From: Aliiglaciecola sp. 3_MG-2023
GTDB lineage: Bacteria; Pseudomonadota; Gammaproteobacteria; Enterobacterales; Alteromonadaceae
Length of the DNA stretch: 64,000 nt
Reading direction: 5' to 3'
NCBI RefSeq assembly: GCF_030548205.1
Contig: NZ_JAUORV010000003.1
Coordinates: forward strand, 62,001 to 126,000
The notes beneath the pieces were generated by a model. The model did no database searches and was not told the DNA's origin. It was given only the letters and a program-made list of their open reading frames with translations. Both the position numbers and the translations under genes were made by a program. Below, piece by piece: positions 54,090 through 63,093 of the stretch (position 1 is its first letter; the number at the start of each line of letters is the position of its first letter).

Positions 54090-55328
54090 GTGTCTAAACG
54101 TCGCGTAGTAGTAACGGGTCTTGGCATGCTGACCCCCTTAGGTGGTGACACCAATTCAACTTGGGAAGGCATTTTACAAGGTAAAAGTGGAATAGGTCCT
54201 ATTACATCCTTTGATGCATCTGCTTTCAGTACTCGTTTTGCCGGGGAAATTCAAGATTTTGATGTGGAACGTTACATCCCCAAAAAAGAAACTAAAAAGA
54301 TGGACCGTTTTATTCAATTAGGAATAGCCGCGGGAAAACAAGCACTTGCCGACTCAAAATTAGAAATTACAGCTGAAAATGCGAAACGAGTAGGCGTGGC
54401 TATTGGTTCTGGCATTGGTGGTTTAGGACTTATTGAAGAAAACCACAAAAAAATGTTAGCCGGTGGTCCAAGAAAACTCACACCATTTTTTGTTCCTGCC
54501 ACTATTACTAATATGATTTCAGGCTTTTTATCTATTTTTGAAGGTTTGAAAGGCCCTAACTTAAATATTGTTACTGCTTGTACAACTGGCGTTCATAATA
54601 TTGGTATTGCTGCTCGCACTATAGCGTATGGTGACGCTGATGCCATGTTAGCTGGCGGTGCTGAATCTTCCATTTCGCCGCTGGGAGTAGGTGGATTTGC
54701 AGCAGCAAGAGCTTTGTCGACACGCAACGAAGACCCAACTAAGGCAAGCCGTCCTTGGGATAAAGACCGAGACGGATTTGTAATGGGCGAGGGTGCTGGG
54801 GTTGTGATGCTCGAAGAATATGAGCAGGCAGTAGCCAGAGGGGCAACGATTTACGCCGAATTAGTGGGTTTTGGTATGAGTGGTGATGCATATCATATGA
54901 CCTCACCCCCTCCTGATGGTGAAGGCGCTGCCGCGGCCATGGAAAATGCACTTAATGATGCTGATCTGCCAGCAAGTGAGATTGGCTATATCAATGCTCA
55001 TGGCACTTCTACTCCCGCCGGAGACAAGGCGGAAGTGGCAGCGGTTAAACGTATATTTGGTGCTGCGGCTGAAAAAGTGTTGGTGAGTTCGACTAAATCG
55101 ATGACAGGTCATTTGCTTGGTGCTGCAGGTTCAGTTGAAGGCATTTTCACGTTATTAGCGCTGCGAGATCAAGTAGCACCACCGACTATTAATCTGGATA
55201 ATCCAGGTGAAGGGTGCGATTTAGACTTTGTTGCCAATTCTGCTCGAAAAGTCAGCATGGAATACGCACTTTGTAATTCCTTTGGATTTGGTGGTACTAA
55301 TGGTTCTTTGTTATTTAAAAGAATCTAG
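54090..55328 (+). CDS. fabF: 3-oxoacyl-ACP synthase II FabF
   Basis: A 412-residue condensing enzyme with Cys164 (TACTTG), His in [11 protein letters not shown] (about 304) and His in TGHLLGAAG (about 340). The GTG start at 54090 follows GGAGG at ideal spacing. It elongates acyl chains and governs temperature-dependent cis-vaccenate formation in E. coli. Confidence 0.97.
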   Translation: MSKRRVVVTGLGMLTPLGGDTNSTWEGILQGKSGIGPITSFDASAFSTRFAGEIQDFDVERYIPKKETKKMDRFIQLGIAAGKQALADSKLEITAENAKRVGVAIGSGIGGLGLIEENHKKMLAGGPRKLTPFFVPATITNMISGFLSIFEGLKGPNLNIVTACTTGVHNIGIAARTIAYGDADAMLAGGAESSISPLGVGGFAAARALSTRNEDPTKASRPWDKDRDGFVMGEGAGVVMLEEYEQAVARGATIYAELVGFGMSGDAYHMTSPPPDGEGAAAAMENALNDADLPASEIGYINAHGTSTPAGDKAEVAAVKRIFGAAAEKVLVSSTKSMTGHLLGAAGSVEGIFTLLALRDQVAPPTINLDNPGEGCDLDFVANSARKVSMEYALCNSFGFGGTNGSLLFKRI

Positions 55329-55377
55329 ACACAATTTAAATTGAATTATTGCTTAGCACATTCAATCGTTTAAGATG

Positions 55378-55399
55378 AAGCCCAGTTCTATCTGGGCTT
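55378..55399 (+). terminator. Rho-independent terminator after fabF
   Basis: AAGCCCAG pairs with CTGGGCTT around TTCTAT, with a run of six Ts. It lies only 15 bases before pabC, so partial read-through must supply the downstream genes, or they have their own promoter. Confidence 0.88.
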
Positions 55400-55414
55400 T
55401 TTTGTTGGTAAAAA

Positions 55415-56248
55415 ATGATTATCGAACTTTCCTCAAATGACCGTTTATTAAGTAATGATAGGATCAGCTCCTACGGAGACGGTTGTTTTACTACTATGTG
55501 TGTTAATCACAAAAAAATAGAACTATTAACGGCGCACATAGGCAGACTAAAGGCTGGATGCCATCGATTAAAAATTGATTTTGAACAATGGCAAGAGTTA
55601 CGGGAAAGGCTACAGGAAATTGCCCTTAAACATGAAAAGCATGTCATTAAGGTCGTTGTCTCACGAGGTTTTGGGGGCAGAGGTTATGGTACTGCAGGTG
55701 TAAACACTCCCCATTGTTATATCAGCCTGTCTGAAATACCTCAGCAGTACGCAAGTTTGACCCGTACAGGACTGACGTTAGGTCTTAGTAGTATACAACT
55801 GGCTAAACAACCTTTGTTAGCTGGAATAAAACATTTAAATCGATTGGAACAAGTTCTAATTAAGCATGAAATGCAAAACATGGATGTCGATGACGTTATT
55901 GTATGTGATACTGACTCGAACATCATAGAATGTAGTGCGGCTAATCTGTTTTGGCGAAAAGGAAATCAGTGGTTCACCCCCAACCTCGATAATAGTGGCG
56001 TTAGCGGGGTTATGCGTAACTATATTGTTGAAGTGTTCGAGCGTCATAAGGTGCCTTTAGTGGTCGCAGAGTTTAAAATTTCGTCTTTACTTGATAGCGA
56101 CGAAGCATTTGTCTGCAATAGCTTAATGAAAGTCATAAATGTGAAATCATTCGATGTCAACGGCCAACAAATGTCATTGAATAGCACTGAAAATGTATTT
56201 CCTGATTGGTTCAGTGCAAAGCAATTCGAGGTAGTGTTAAATGAGTAG
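55415..56248 (+). CDS. pabC: Aminodeoxychorismate lyase PabC
   Basis: A 277-residue fold-type IV PLP enzyme. The cofactor lysine is Lys139 in LAGIKHLNRLEQVL; SNIIECSAANLFW is also conserved. It releases pyruvate from aminodeoxychorismate to give p-aminobenzoate for folate. mltG starts eight bases before its end. Confidence 0.93.
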   Translation: MIIELSSNDRLLSNDRISSYGDGCFTTMCVNHKKIELLTAHIGRLKAGCHRLKIDFEQWQELRERLQEIALKHEKHVIKVVVSRGFGGRGYGTAGVNTPHCYISLSEIPQQYASLTRTGLTLGLSSIQLAKQPLLAGIKHLNRLEQVLIKHEMQNMDVDDVIVCDTDSNIIECSAANLFWRKGNQWFTPNLDNSGVSGVMRNYIVEVFERHKVPLVVAEFKISSLLDSDEAFVCNSLMKVINVKSFDVNGQQMSLNSTENVFPDWFSAKQFEVVLNE

Positions 56249-57254
56249 GTGGTTAAAGCTTTTATTAGCGACCATAGTGTTATGTTTTGCGGTAATGATT
56301 GTTTTGGTCTATCAGATTAATACAGCCTTTAACAGTCCCCTGAACATAGTAGGCAGCCAAACGTTAGTGGTTGAAAAAGGACAATACGCCCATTCTGTGA
56401 TCAATAAGCTATATGAACGTTCAATTATCAAACACCCGGTATTAATAAAAGCAGCGTTAAAACTCGAACCTGAGCTCAGCCAAATAAAAGCGGGTACCTA
56501 CGAGTTAAGTTTGGGCATGAGTGCTCGGAACATGTTCGATAAACTGGCTAGAGGGTTAGAAAAAACCTATCAAATTAGTTTAATTGAAGGCTTACGCTGG
56601 CAAGATTGGATTGTACAATTAAACAATCACCCGAATTTAATTAAGTCTGCAAAAACCCACGAGCAATGGTTGCAAATGTTAGATCCTGAATTGCCAGGTC
56701 AATCTTTGGAAGGTTGGTTGTTAGCCGATACCTATCATTTTACCAGTGGAACCAAAGTCGAAGATATTGTGAAAACAGCCCATGTGGCCCTCAAGAGTTA
56801 TCTAACAGAAGCTTGGCACTCTAGACAATCTGAATTGCCATATAGTAGCCCCTACGAGGCGTTGATTATGGCCTCTATCGTAGAAAAAGAGACAGGTGTG
56901 CCCATTGAGCGTCCACGAATAGCTGCTGTGTTTGTCAATCGGCTGAATCGAGGAATGCGTTTGCAGACAGACCCTACTGTAATTTATGGGATGGGTGAAG
57001 CATTTGATGGTAATATCCGGCGTAAAGATCTGAGGCAAGCTACTCCATACAATACATATGTCATCAAAGGATTACCTCCAACACCCATAGCAATGCCTAG
57101 CAAATTAAGTATTGATGCGGTAATGCATCCATTATATACAGAAGAATTCTATTTCGTTTCCAAAGGAGATGGCACCCATTACTTCTCTGAAACGTTACAA
57201 GAGCACAACCGAGCCGTACGGCAATATCAACTAAAAAGAAGTAAAAGTAACTAA
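56241..57254 (+). CDS. mltG: Endolytic murein transglycosylase MltG
   Basis: A 337-residue protein with one N-terminal helix (about 5-27), a LysM-like region, and the YceG catalytic domain. The catalytic Glu lies in MASIVEKETG; LQTDPTVIYG and TPYNTYVIKGLPPTPI are family hallmarks. It cuts nascent glycan strands in the periplasm and so sets their length. It overlaps pabC by eight bases and precedes tmk by four. Confidence 0.96.
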   Translation: MSRWLKLLLATIVLCFAVMIVLVYQINTAFNSPLNIVGSQTLVVEKGQYAHSVINKLYERSIIKHPVLIKAALKLEPELSQIKAGTYELSLGMSARNMFDKLARGLEKTYQISLIEGLRWQDWIVQLNNHPNLIKSAKTHEQWLQMLDPELPGQSLEGWLLADTYHFTSGTKVEDIVKTAHVALKSYLTEAWHSRQSELPYSSPYEALIMASIVEKETGVPIERPRIAAVFVNRLNRGMRLQTDPTVIYGMGEAFDGNIRRKDLRQATPYNTYVIKGLPPTPIAMPSKLSIDAVMHPLYTEEFYFVSKGDGTHYFSETLQEHNRAVRQYQLKRSKSN

Positions 57255-57258
57255 TTAC

Positions 57259-57897
57259 ATGTCTGGTAAATTTATTGTTATTGAAGGATTAGAAGGCGCA
57301 GGTAAAAGTAGCGCTATCGCCACAATTAAAACTCAACTCGAGGAATCGGGTTTGACGGTAATTTGTACCCGTGAACCTGGTGGAACGCCAATGGCGGAAT
57401 CCATTAGAGAGTGTGTAAAGCATCCATGGCAGGAAAAGGTCACTATAGAGGCGGAGTTGCTCCTGATGTATGCAGCGCGTGTCCAGTTACTGGAAAATGT
57501 TATTAAACCCAACTTATCGCAAGGACACTGGGTAATTGGCGATCGTCATGATTTATCCTCACAAGCCTATCAAGGCGGTGGGCGAGGGATTTCAAGGCAT
57601 AAGATGTCCACATTAAGTCAACTGTCATTAAATGGTTTCAAACCTGACTTTACTTTGTATATGGACGTTGATCCCAAAGAAGGACTAAAAAGAGCGAGGG
57701 GCAGAGGGGAGTTGGATAGAATAGAGTTAGAAGATATTTCTTTTTTTGAGCGCACCCGAGCACGTTATTTACAATTATGTGAACAAGACAACAGCATAGT
57801 GACCATCAATACCATGCAACAAATTGAAAAAGTACACATGGATATTAAAACCGCTTTAAGCCGTTATTTGAAGGATCATACGTGTACCCTTGGTTAG
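57259..57897 (+). CDS. tmk: Thymidylate kinase
   Basis: A 212-residue kinase with P-loop GLEGAGKSS (10-18), TREPGGTPMAE, and the DRHDLSSQAYQGGGRG region with the DR(Y/H/F) motif (His here). It phosphorylates dTMP to dTDP. Its end overlaps holB by 16 bases. Confidence 0.96.
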   Translation: MSGKFIVIEGLEGAGKSSAIATIKTQLEESGLTVICTREPGGTPMAESIRECVKHPWQEKVTIEAELLLMYAARVQLLENVIKPNLSQGHWVIGDRHDLSSQAYQGGGRGISRHKMSTLSQLSLNGFKPDFTLYMDVDPKEGLKRARGRGELDRIELEDISFFERTRARYLQLCEQDNSIVTINTMQQIEKVHMDIKTALSRYLKDHTCTLG

Positions 57898-58778
57898 AAG
57901 AGTCTTTTTTACAACTCGGAGCGCGAGCACAGAATAGCAGCTTGCATCATGCACTTTTGATTAAGGGCCCAGTGGGCATTGGCAAAACCGATTTTAGTTA
58001 TCAATTAGCCAAGTCCATTTTATGTAAAAGTGATACTCAAAAGCCCTGTGGCAAGTGCCAATCCTGTTTACTTTTTGACGCACAGTCACATCCTGATTTG
58101 CATCAAGTCGCTTCAGAAAAACAACTAGGTGTGGATCTTATTCGCGATGCGATACAGAAGTTATCCAGTAAGGCTCATCTTTCCGGTAATAAAGTGTTGA
58201 TAATTGAGCAGGCTGAAAGCATGACCGAGTCAGCTGCCAATGCACTATTAAAGACCTTAGAAGAACCCACAGAAAATACCTTTATATTTCTAGTCTCCGC
58301 ATTTCCTGAACGATTATTACCGACAATTATTAGTCGTTGCGAAAAAGTGAATTTATACGCCCCTAGTTTTACGCTATGTAAACAATGGCTAGAATCGCAA
58401 AATATCCCAGGAGTAAATGAGGATATCATTCGTATTTATGGACAATGTCCCCTCAAAATCAAGGAACAGCTTGCCACTAAAGACGGGATATCGTTTACAG
58501 ATTTTGCCAATTCCATTGTCCAATTGAGACAAGCTCAAGTGTCTTCCCTGACCCTTGCTGAAACATGGCAAAAAGAAGCTGAGCAAGTGGTTTTATGGCT
58601 TCAATACGAATTATCTAAACTGGCCATGACTGGATTGGCTAATAATTCATTATGGGCGCTAGAGGATAAGTTGATCAAAGCATCCATTGCATTGCAAAAC
58701 CCAGGGGTGAACCGTTTGTTAATATTGTCGGATATGTTAACGGATTTTGGTAGCTTAATGCGCCAACAAACCAATTAA
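57882..58778 (+). CDS. holB: DNA polymerase III delta' subunit
   Basis: A 298-residue clamp-loader subunit. It has a P-loop-like GPVGIGKTDF (29-38), a zinc site C48/C56/C59/C62 (LCKSDTQKPCGKCQSC) and LLKTLEEPTENTFIFL. The start is GTG at 57882 inside tmk, behind AAGGAT. It helps load the beta clamp. Confidence 0.93.
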   Translation: MYPWLEESFLQLGARAQNSSLHHALLIKGPVGIGKTDFSYQLAKSILCKSDTQKPCGKCQSCLLFDAQSHPDLHQVASEKQLGVDLIRDAIQKLSSKAHLSGNKVLIIEQAESMTESAANALLKTLEEPTENTFIFLVSAFPERLLPTIISRCEKVNLYAPSFTLCKQWLESQNIPGVNEDIIRIYGQCPLKIKEQLATKDGISFTDFANSIVQLRQAQVSSLTLAETWQKEAEQVVLWLQYELSKLAMTGLANNSLWALEDKLIKASIALQNPGVNRLLILSDMLTDFGSLMRQQTN

Positions 58779-58792
58779 AATAGGAGTTATCT

Positions 58793-59566
58793 TTGTTTGT
58801 AGATTCACATTGTCATCTCGACAAATTAGATAAAACCAGTGCTGAACTGCAAGAGGTTATTAACTTTGCTAAACAGCGTGGCGTAAACCACTTTTTGTGT
58901 GTCGCCGTATCAGTGAAAGACTTTCCGCAGATGTTAGCTAAGGTAAGTGAATTTAATGATGTATCGGTTTCCTGTGGTGTCCATCCTTTGCACCAAGAAG
59001 ATGCCTGTAGTTATGACGACTTATACGCCATGGCATCTAGGCCTGAAGTGGTTGCTGTTGGCGAAACGGGATTAGATTATTTTTACAGTAGCGACACTAA
59101 AGATGTGCAGCTAGTTTCCTTTGTTGATCACATCAAAGTTGCCAATGCATTACGTAAGCCGCTGATTATTCATACTCGTGATGCCAGAGAAGATACCTTG
59201 TCGTTATTGCGGGAACATAAAGCGCAACACACTAAAGGTGTATTACACTGCTTTACCGAGTCGTTAGAAATGGCTGAAGCGGCTATTGAAATGGGCTTTT
59301 ATATTTCCATTTCAGGTATCGTTACCTTTAAATCAGCTCAAGAATTGCAAGAGGTGGTGAAAGCACTACCTTTGGATAAGTTATTAATTGAAACTGATTC
59401 ACCTTGGTTAGCTCCCATCCCATACCGTGGCAAACAAAATCAACCTGGTTACGTAGTTGAAGTGGCGGAATTTATTGCTGATTTAAAAGGCATTAGTGTA
59501 GAAGCGCTTGCGGCAGCAACAACCCAGAATTTTTATGATTTGTTTGATGGGATACAAGGCAGTTAA
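58793..59566 (+). CDS. TatD-family metal-dependent hydrolase
   Basis: A 257-residue TIM-barrel hydrolase with HCHLD (6-10), GETGLDYFY (about 92), and the later metal-binding IETDSPWLAPIPYRGKQNQP. This is the YcfH/TatD family, linked to 3'-5' DNase or D-aminoacyl-tRNA editing. The start is TTG, with TAGGAG at good spacing. The position after holB is where ycfH is found in E. coli. Confidence 0.93.
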   Translation: MFVDSHCHLDKLDKTSAELQEVINFAKQRGVNHFLCVAVSVKDFPQMLAKVSEFNDVSVSCGVHPLHQEDACSYDDLYAMASRPEVVAVGETGLDYFYSSDTKDVQLVSFVDHIKVANALRKPLIIHTRDAREDTLSLLREHKAQHTKGVLHCFTESLEMAEAAIEMGFYISISGIVTFKSAQELQEVVKALPLDKLLIETDSPWLAPIPYRGKQNQPGYVVEVAEFIADLKGISVEALAAATTQNFYDLFDGIQGS

Positions 59567-59635
59567 ACAGAAAACGCGATATCACCAATATCGGCTATAG
59601 TGTATGTTTACATTCTGTTTTTTTAGGAGATTCAG

Positions 59636-60421
59636 ATGAAAAGCTTGGCTAAAATTTTATTGGGTTATCTACCATTTCTATTATTACTACCTGCTTGCTT
59701 TGTACACTCTGTTGAATGTCAATTTGAACCTTGGCAAGATTACAAACACGAAAAATTGCTGCGTCACCCCTCAAAATTGGCTTACTTATTTCAAACTGAG
59801 CATAAAGCTATTGATGCGGATGGTGCACCCAATGCCTACCATCCCGATAACACGGGTTTAGATAACTACTTAAATGCAGGTTATCCAAACAGTAGTTGGT
59901 GGAATTCAGTTTTGCTTGAAGATCCCAATGACAGCACTAAGCCTTATATTCAAAAGGAAGGGGAGTATAAAGGTTATTTCATATCTAAGACGTCGTTGTT
60001 TGATAAAACCAAAGATGAGCTAGATGCGTCGCGTTATGTGGATGCAACAAAAATTCCCTATTTAGTTTATCCAGGAAAATTTTACAGTCAAAAAGGCACA
60101 GGAAAATTAGGCGATATAGGTGTGGCATTTAACCTAAAGTCCGGTGAAAGCAGTGCCTTTGTGGTGGCTGATATTGGGCCATCAAAGGCGAGTTTAGGTG
60201 AGATGTCGATGGCTTTAGCGGAAAACCTGGGAGGGAATAATGTAAATCCTAGAAATGGCGCAGGTAAACCCAAAGGAGATATTCTTTATCTGTTGTTTCC
60301 GTATTCATCTAAAACCTACCCATGGCCATTAGAATTAGATGAAATTCATGATATAGGCAGTGAGCTTATAGAGTCTATCGGTGGAAAACAAAGCATTTTG
60401 GCTTGTTCATTGCCAATGTGA
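59636..60421 (+). CDS. GH75-like chitosanase (exported)
   Basis: A 261-residue exported protein with a signal peptide (about 1-25). AIDADGAPNAYHP (58-70) and the acidic pair Asp179 (VVADIGP) and Glu189 (LGEMSMALA) resemble family 75 chitosanases, known mainly from fungi, where one Asp and one Glu are catalytic. It would hydrolyse chitosan or a related polysaccharide. TTAGGAG precedes the ATG. This assignment rests on recalled motifs and needs a profile search. The next gene, a lipoprotein phosphatase, starts 46 bases on. Confidence 0.6.
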   Translation: MKSLAKILLGYLPFLLLLPACFVHSVECQFEPWQDYKHEKLLRHPSKLAYLFQTEHKAIDADGAPNAYHPDNTGLDNYLNAGYPNSSWWNSVLLEDPNDSTKPYIQKEGEYKGYFISKTSLFDKTKDELDASRYVDATKIPYLVYPGKFYSQKGTGKLGDIGVAFNLKSGESSAFVVADIGPSKASLGEMSMALAENLGGNNVNPRNGAGKPKGDILYLLFPYSSKTYPWPLELDEIHDIGSELIESIGGKQSILACSLPM

Positions 60422-60467
60422 TGACACTATCAATTTAACATTAAAAGAGAGTTAGGAGTTTTTATAA

Positions 60468-61319
60468 ATGGGATATTCAGTTCGATTGTGCAGTGTTTTG
60501 CTGGCTGTAAGCCTTAGTGGATGTGTAGTGGTTCATAAGGAATCCACTTCACCATCACGTGATACAAGTGAATTCATTAATGTAAATAGCACCTTATGGA
60601 TGCAAACGTCCGCAGAATATAAGGCGAATGCATTACAAACGTATAAAGCCGCCGAGCTTCAGTTAGATAATGCATTAAAAGACAAAAGCTGGACTTCTGC
60701 TATCGAACAACAAAGCAATTATACTCACTTACCTCCAGCGATTATTTTGGATGTTGATGAAACTGTGCTGGATAATTCACAATTTCAAGCCGATATGATT
60801 TTAAACAATTATTCTTATGATCCAAAAAAATGGGATCAATGGGTGGCGAAGCAAACTGCGCCTGAGATCCCTGGAGCTGTTGCATTTATCAATAGAGCAC
60901 GCCAAATGGGTGTGGAGATTATTTATATAACAAACCGTGAATGTAAGCCACGGAGTAGCTCTGCAGATAGTTGTCCTCAAAAACAAGAAACTATGAATAA
61001 CCTTAAGAGCGTAGGCGTTCAAGGAGTGGACTCTGAGCATGTTTTGCTTAAAAAGCAAAAAGCAAACTGGAGTTCAGAGAAACAATCAAGACGCGAACTA
61101 ATCGCAGAGTCTTATCGTATTATTATGTTGGTTGGCGATGATCTCGGTGACTTTTTACCCAACGTGAAAAAAGGTATTACTGCAACCGCTAGAAAAGAGT
61201 TAGTGGATGAATATCAAGATAATTGGGGAGTGAAATGGTTTATATTAGGCAATCCTACCTATGGATCTTGGTCACAGGTTTTGGATGCTCCAAAAAGCAA
61301 ATTTCTAAGAGGGTTTTAA
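60468..61319 (+). CDS. HAD-family acid phosphatase, e(P4)-type lipoprotein
   Basis: A 283-residue lipoprotein with lipobox LSGC (Cys19). The HAD nucleophile motif is LDVDETVLDN (94-103; Asp95, Asp97) and the later motif VGDDLGDF is present. This is the class C acid phosphatase / lipoprotein e(P4) 5'-nucleotidase family, which dephosphorylates NMN or nucleotides at the surface so that they can be taken up. It is downstream of the GH75-like gene on the same strand. Confidence 0.92.
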   Translation: MGYSVRLCSVLLAVSLSGCVVVHKESTSPSRDTSEFINVNSTLWMQTSAEYKANALQTYKAAELQLDNALKDKSWTSAIEQQSNYTHLPPAIILDVDETVLDNSQFQADMILNNYSYDPKKWDQWVAKQTAPEIPGAVAFINRARQMGVEIIYITNRECKPRSSSADSCPQKQETMNNLKSVGVQGVDSEHVLLKKQKANWSSEKQSRRELIAESYRIIMLVGDDLGDFLPNVKKGITATARKELVDEYQDNWGVKWFILGNPTYGSWSQVLDAPKSKFLRGF

Positions 61320-61353
61320 ATCAGATTAAGATTTAAATAGACTCTTTATTTAG

Positions 61354-61398
61354 GCATTTTTTTAGTTTACTTAATTTCATAGGTAAACTAAAAAATGC
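61354..61398. repeat. Long inverted repeat, 16-17 bp arms
   Basis: A left arm (61354-61370) and a right arm (61383-61398) pair almost perfectly (one extra T on the left) around a 12-base loop. It lies 35 bases past the phosphatase gene. It lacks a trailing T-run and may be a 3'-stabilising hairpin or a regulatory palindrome. Confidence 0.6.
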
Positions 61399-61554
61399 TC
61401 CCTCCTTACCTTGAGCAAATTATTGTAATTGAAGTTAATGCGATAAGACTAAGCTAATATTGATTAAATAATGAAAAAGCTGTGTTCTCAGTACTGCTCG
61501 CCTTAAAAGAGCAAATAGCGTTAAATAACTATAAGCATACCGCGAGAAAAATAT

Positions 61555-63009
61555 ATGAAAATAAAATTTAAGCAAACACTAGCTGCAAGTTTTTTGTGTA
61601 CCCTCACCAGCTTTTCGAATTTTGCCCAAGTGCAAAACCAAAATGAGTCGAGGTCATATAGCCAATCTCATCAGCTAGTGATGAAACAAATTGCTAAAAC
61701 GATGTGGGAAACCCCTGAGTTGGGATTTCTTGAACATAATAGCAGTGCCTTAATGCAAAAAGTCCTGAGGGAACGTGGGTTTACCGTAAACGTCGGAGTT
61801 GCAGGAATGCCTACTGCCTTTGTTGCAGAATATGGAGAAACTGGTCCAGTCATTGGTTTACTTGCTGAAATGGACGCATTGCCGGGTATGGGAGTGCAAA
61901 ATACGCCAGATAAACAACCCATATCCAGTAATGGAAATGTTCATGCTGGTCATGCTTGTGGCCATAATTTATTTGCAGGAGGAGTGGTGGGTTCAGCTTT
62001 AGCCCTTGCAGACTATTTAGATGAACATCCAAACCAAGGCAAACTAAAGGTGTTTGGTACGCCAGCAGAGGAGGGCGGTTCAGGGAAAGTTTACATGGTC
62101 AGGGAAGGTCTTTTTGATGATGTCGATGTAGCCTTACATTGGCATCCATCAGATAGTACGTCCGCCGCGCCTTATACTTCTTTGGCGAATAAAAGTGGTA
62201 AATTTCGATTTTATGGTGTTGCCGCTCATGCTGCAGCAGCTCCAGATAAAGGACGTTCCGCGCTGGATGCGGTAGAAGCTATGAATATGATGGTTAACAT
62301 GATGCGTGAACACGTTCCTGATGGTACGCGTATTCATTATGTGATCACCCATGGCGGCACTGCGCCTAATATAGTACCTGAATTTGCCGAAGTTTATTAT
62401 TACGTGCGGTCAGTGAAACCCGCACTGGTTTTATCTTTATGGGATAGGCTGATCAATGCCGCAGACGGAGCTGCTTTAGGTACACAGACTAGAGTGGAAG
62501 TCGAGGTTACGGGAGGAGTGTGGAGCGTATTGCCTAATGTCGTATTATCGAAATTAGCGAATCAAGCCATTTTACATGCACAACCCATCATGTTGTCAGA
62601 GGAAGAACAAAACTTTGCCAAGAATATAAGTAAGACTTTGAACCACTCGTTTGATTTGAAAGAGCACAGTGACTCCCTTCCATTTAGCGAAAATATTGCT
62701 ACCTGGTCTGCCTCTACCGATGTAGGCGATGTTAGTTGGCAAGTTCCTACAGTCGGGATCTCTAGCGCAACATGGGTAAGAGGAACACCACCCCATACGT
62801 GGCAAGCTTCCTCTATGAGTGGAACAGGTATAGGATACAAAGGCATGTATTTAGCCAGTGATGTTTTAACCCAAACGGCTATCAGTCTGTATTCTGAGCC
62901 TGAAAATATCGAAGCGGCGAAAAAAGAATACCTTGAAAGAAAAGACGCGTTGAAATATAAGTCGATGATTGGTGATCGGGCTCCAGCTCTCGATTATAGA
63001 AAAAAGTAA
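61555..63009 (+). CDS. Exported M20-family amidohydrolase (AbgB-like)
   Basis: A 484-residue metallohydrolase with a signal peptide (about 1-24). LAEMDALPGMG (about 103-113), GHACGHN (about 130-136) and APAEEGGSGK-like TPAEEGGSGK are typical of amidohydrolases related to p-aminobenzoyl-glutamate hydrolase subunit B and aminoacylases. It probably hydrolyses N-acyl or dipeptide amides in the periplasm. The substrate is unknown. A 235-base gap with a large palindrome separates it from the phosphatase gene. Confidence 0.88.
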   Translation: MKIKFKQTLAASFLCTLTSFSNFAQVQNQNESRSYSQSHQLVMKQIAKTMWETPELGFLEHNSSALMQKVLRERGFTVNVGVAGMPTAFVAEYGETGPVIGLLAEMDALPGMGVQNTPDKQPISSNGNVHAGHACGHNLFAGGVVGSALALADYLDEHPNQGKLKVFGTPAEEGGSGKVYMVREGLFDDVDVALHWHPSDSTSAAPYTSLANKSGKFRFYGVAAHAAAAPDKGRSALDAVEAMNMMVNMMREHVPDGTRIHYVITHGGTAPNIVPEFAEVYYYVRSVKPALVLSLWDRLINAADGAALGTQTRVEVEVTGGVWSVLPNVVLSKLANQAILHAQPIMLSEEEQNFAKNISKTLNHSFDLKEHSDSLPFSENIATWSASTDVGDVSWQVPTVGISSATWVRGTPPHTWQASSMSGTGIGYKGMYLASDVLTQTAISLYSEPENIEAAKKEYLERKDALKYKSMIGDRAPALDYRKK

Positions 63010-63093
63010 GTGCTCATCTCTGGATTAATCTAAATAATTAGAATTGAGAAAATAAATAGCTCTCAAAAGTGAACCCAAAGCAATGGAAGAAAT

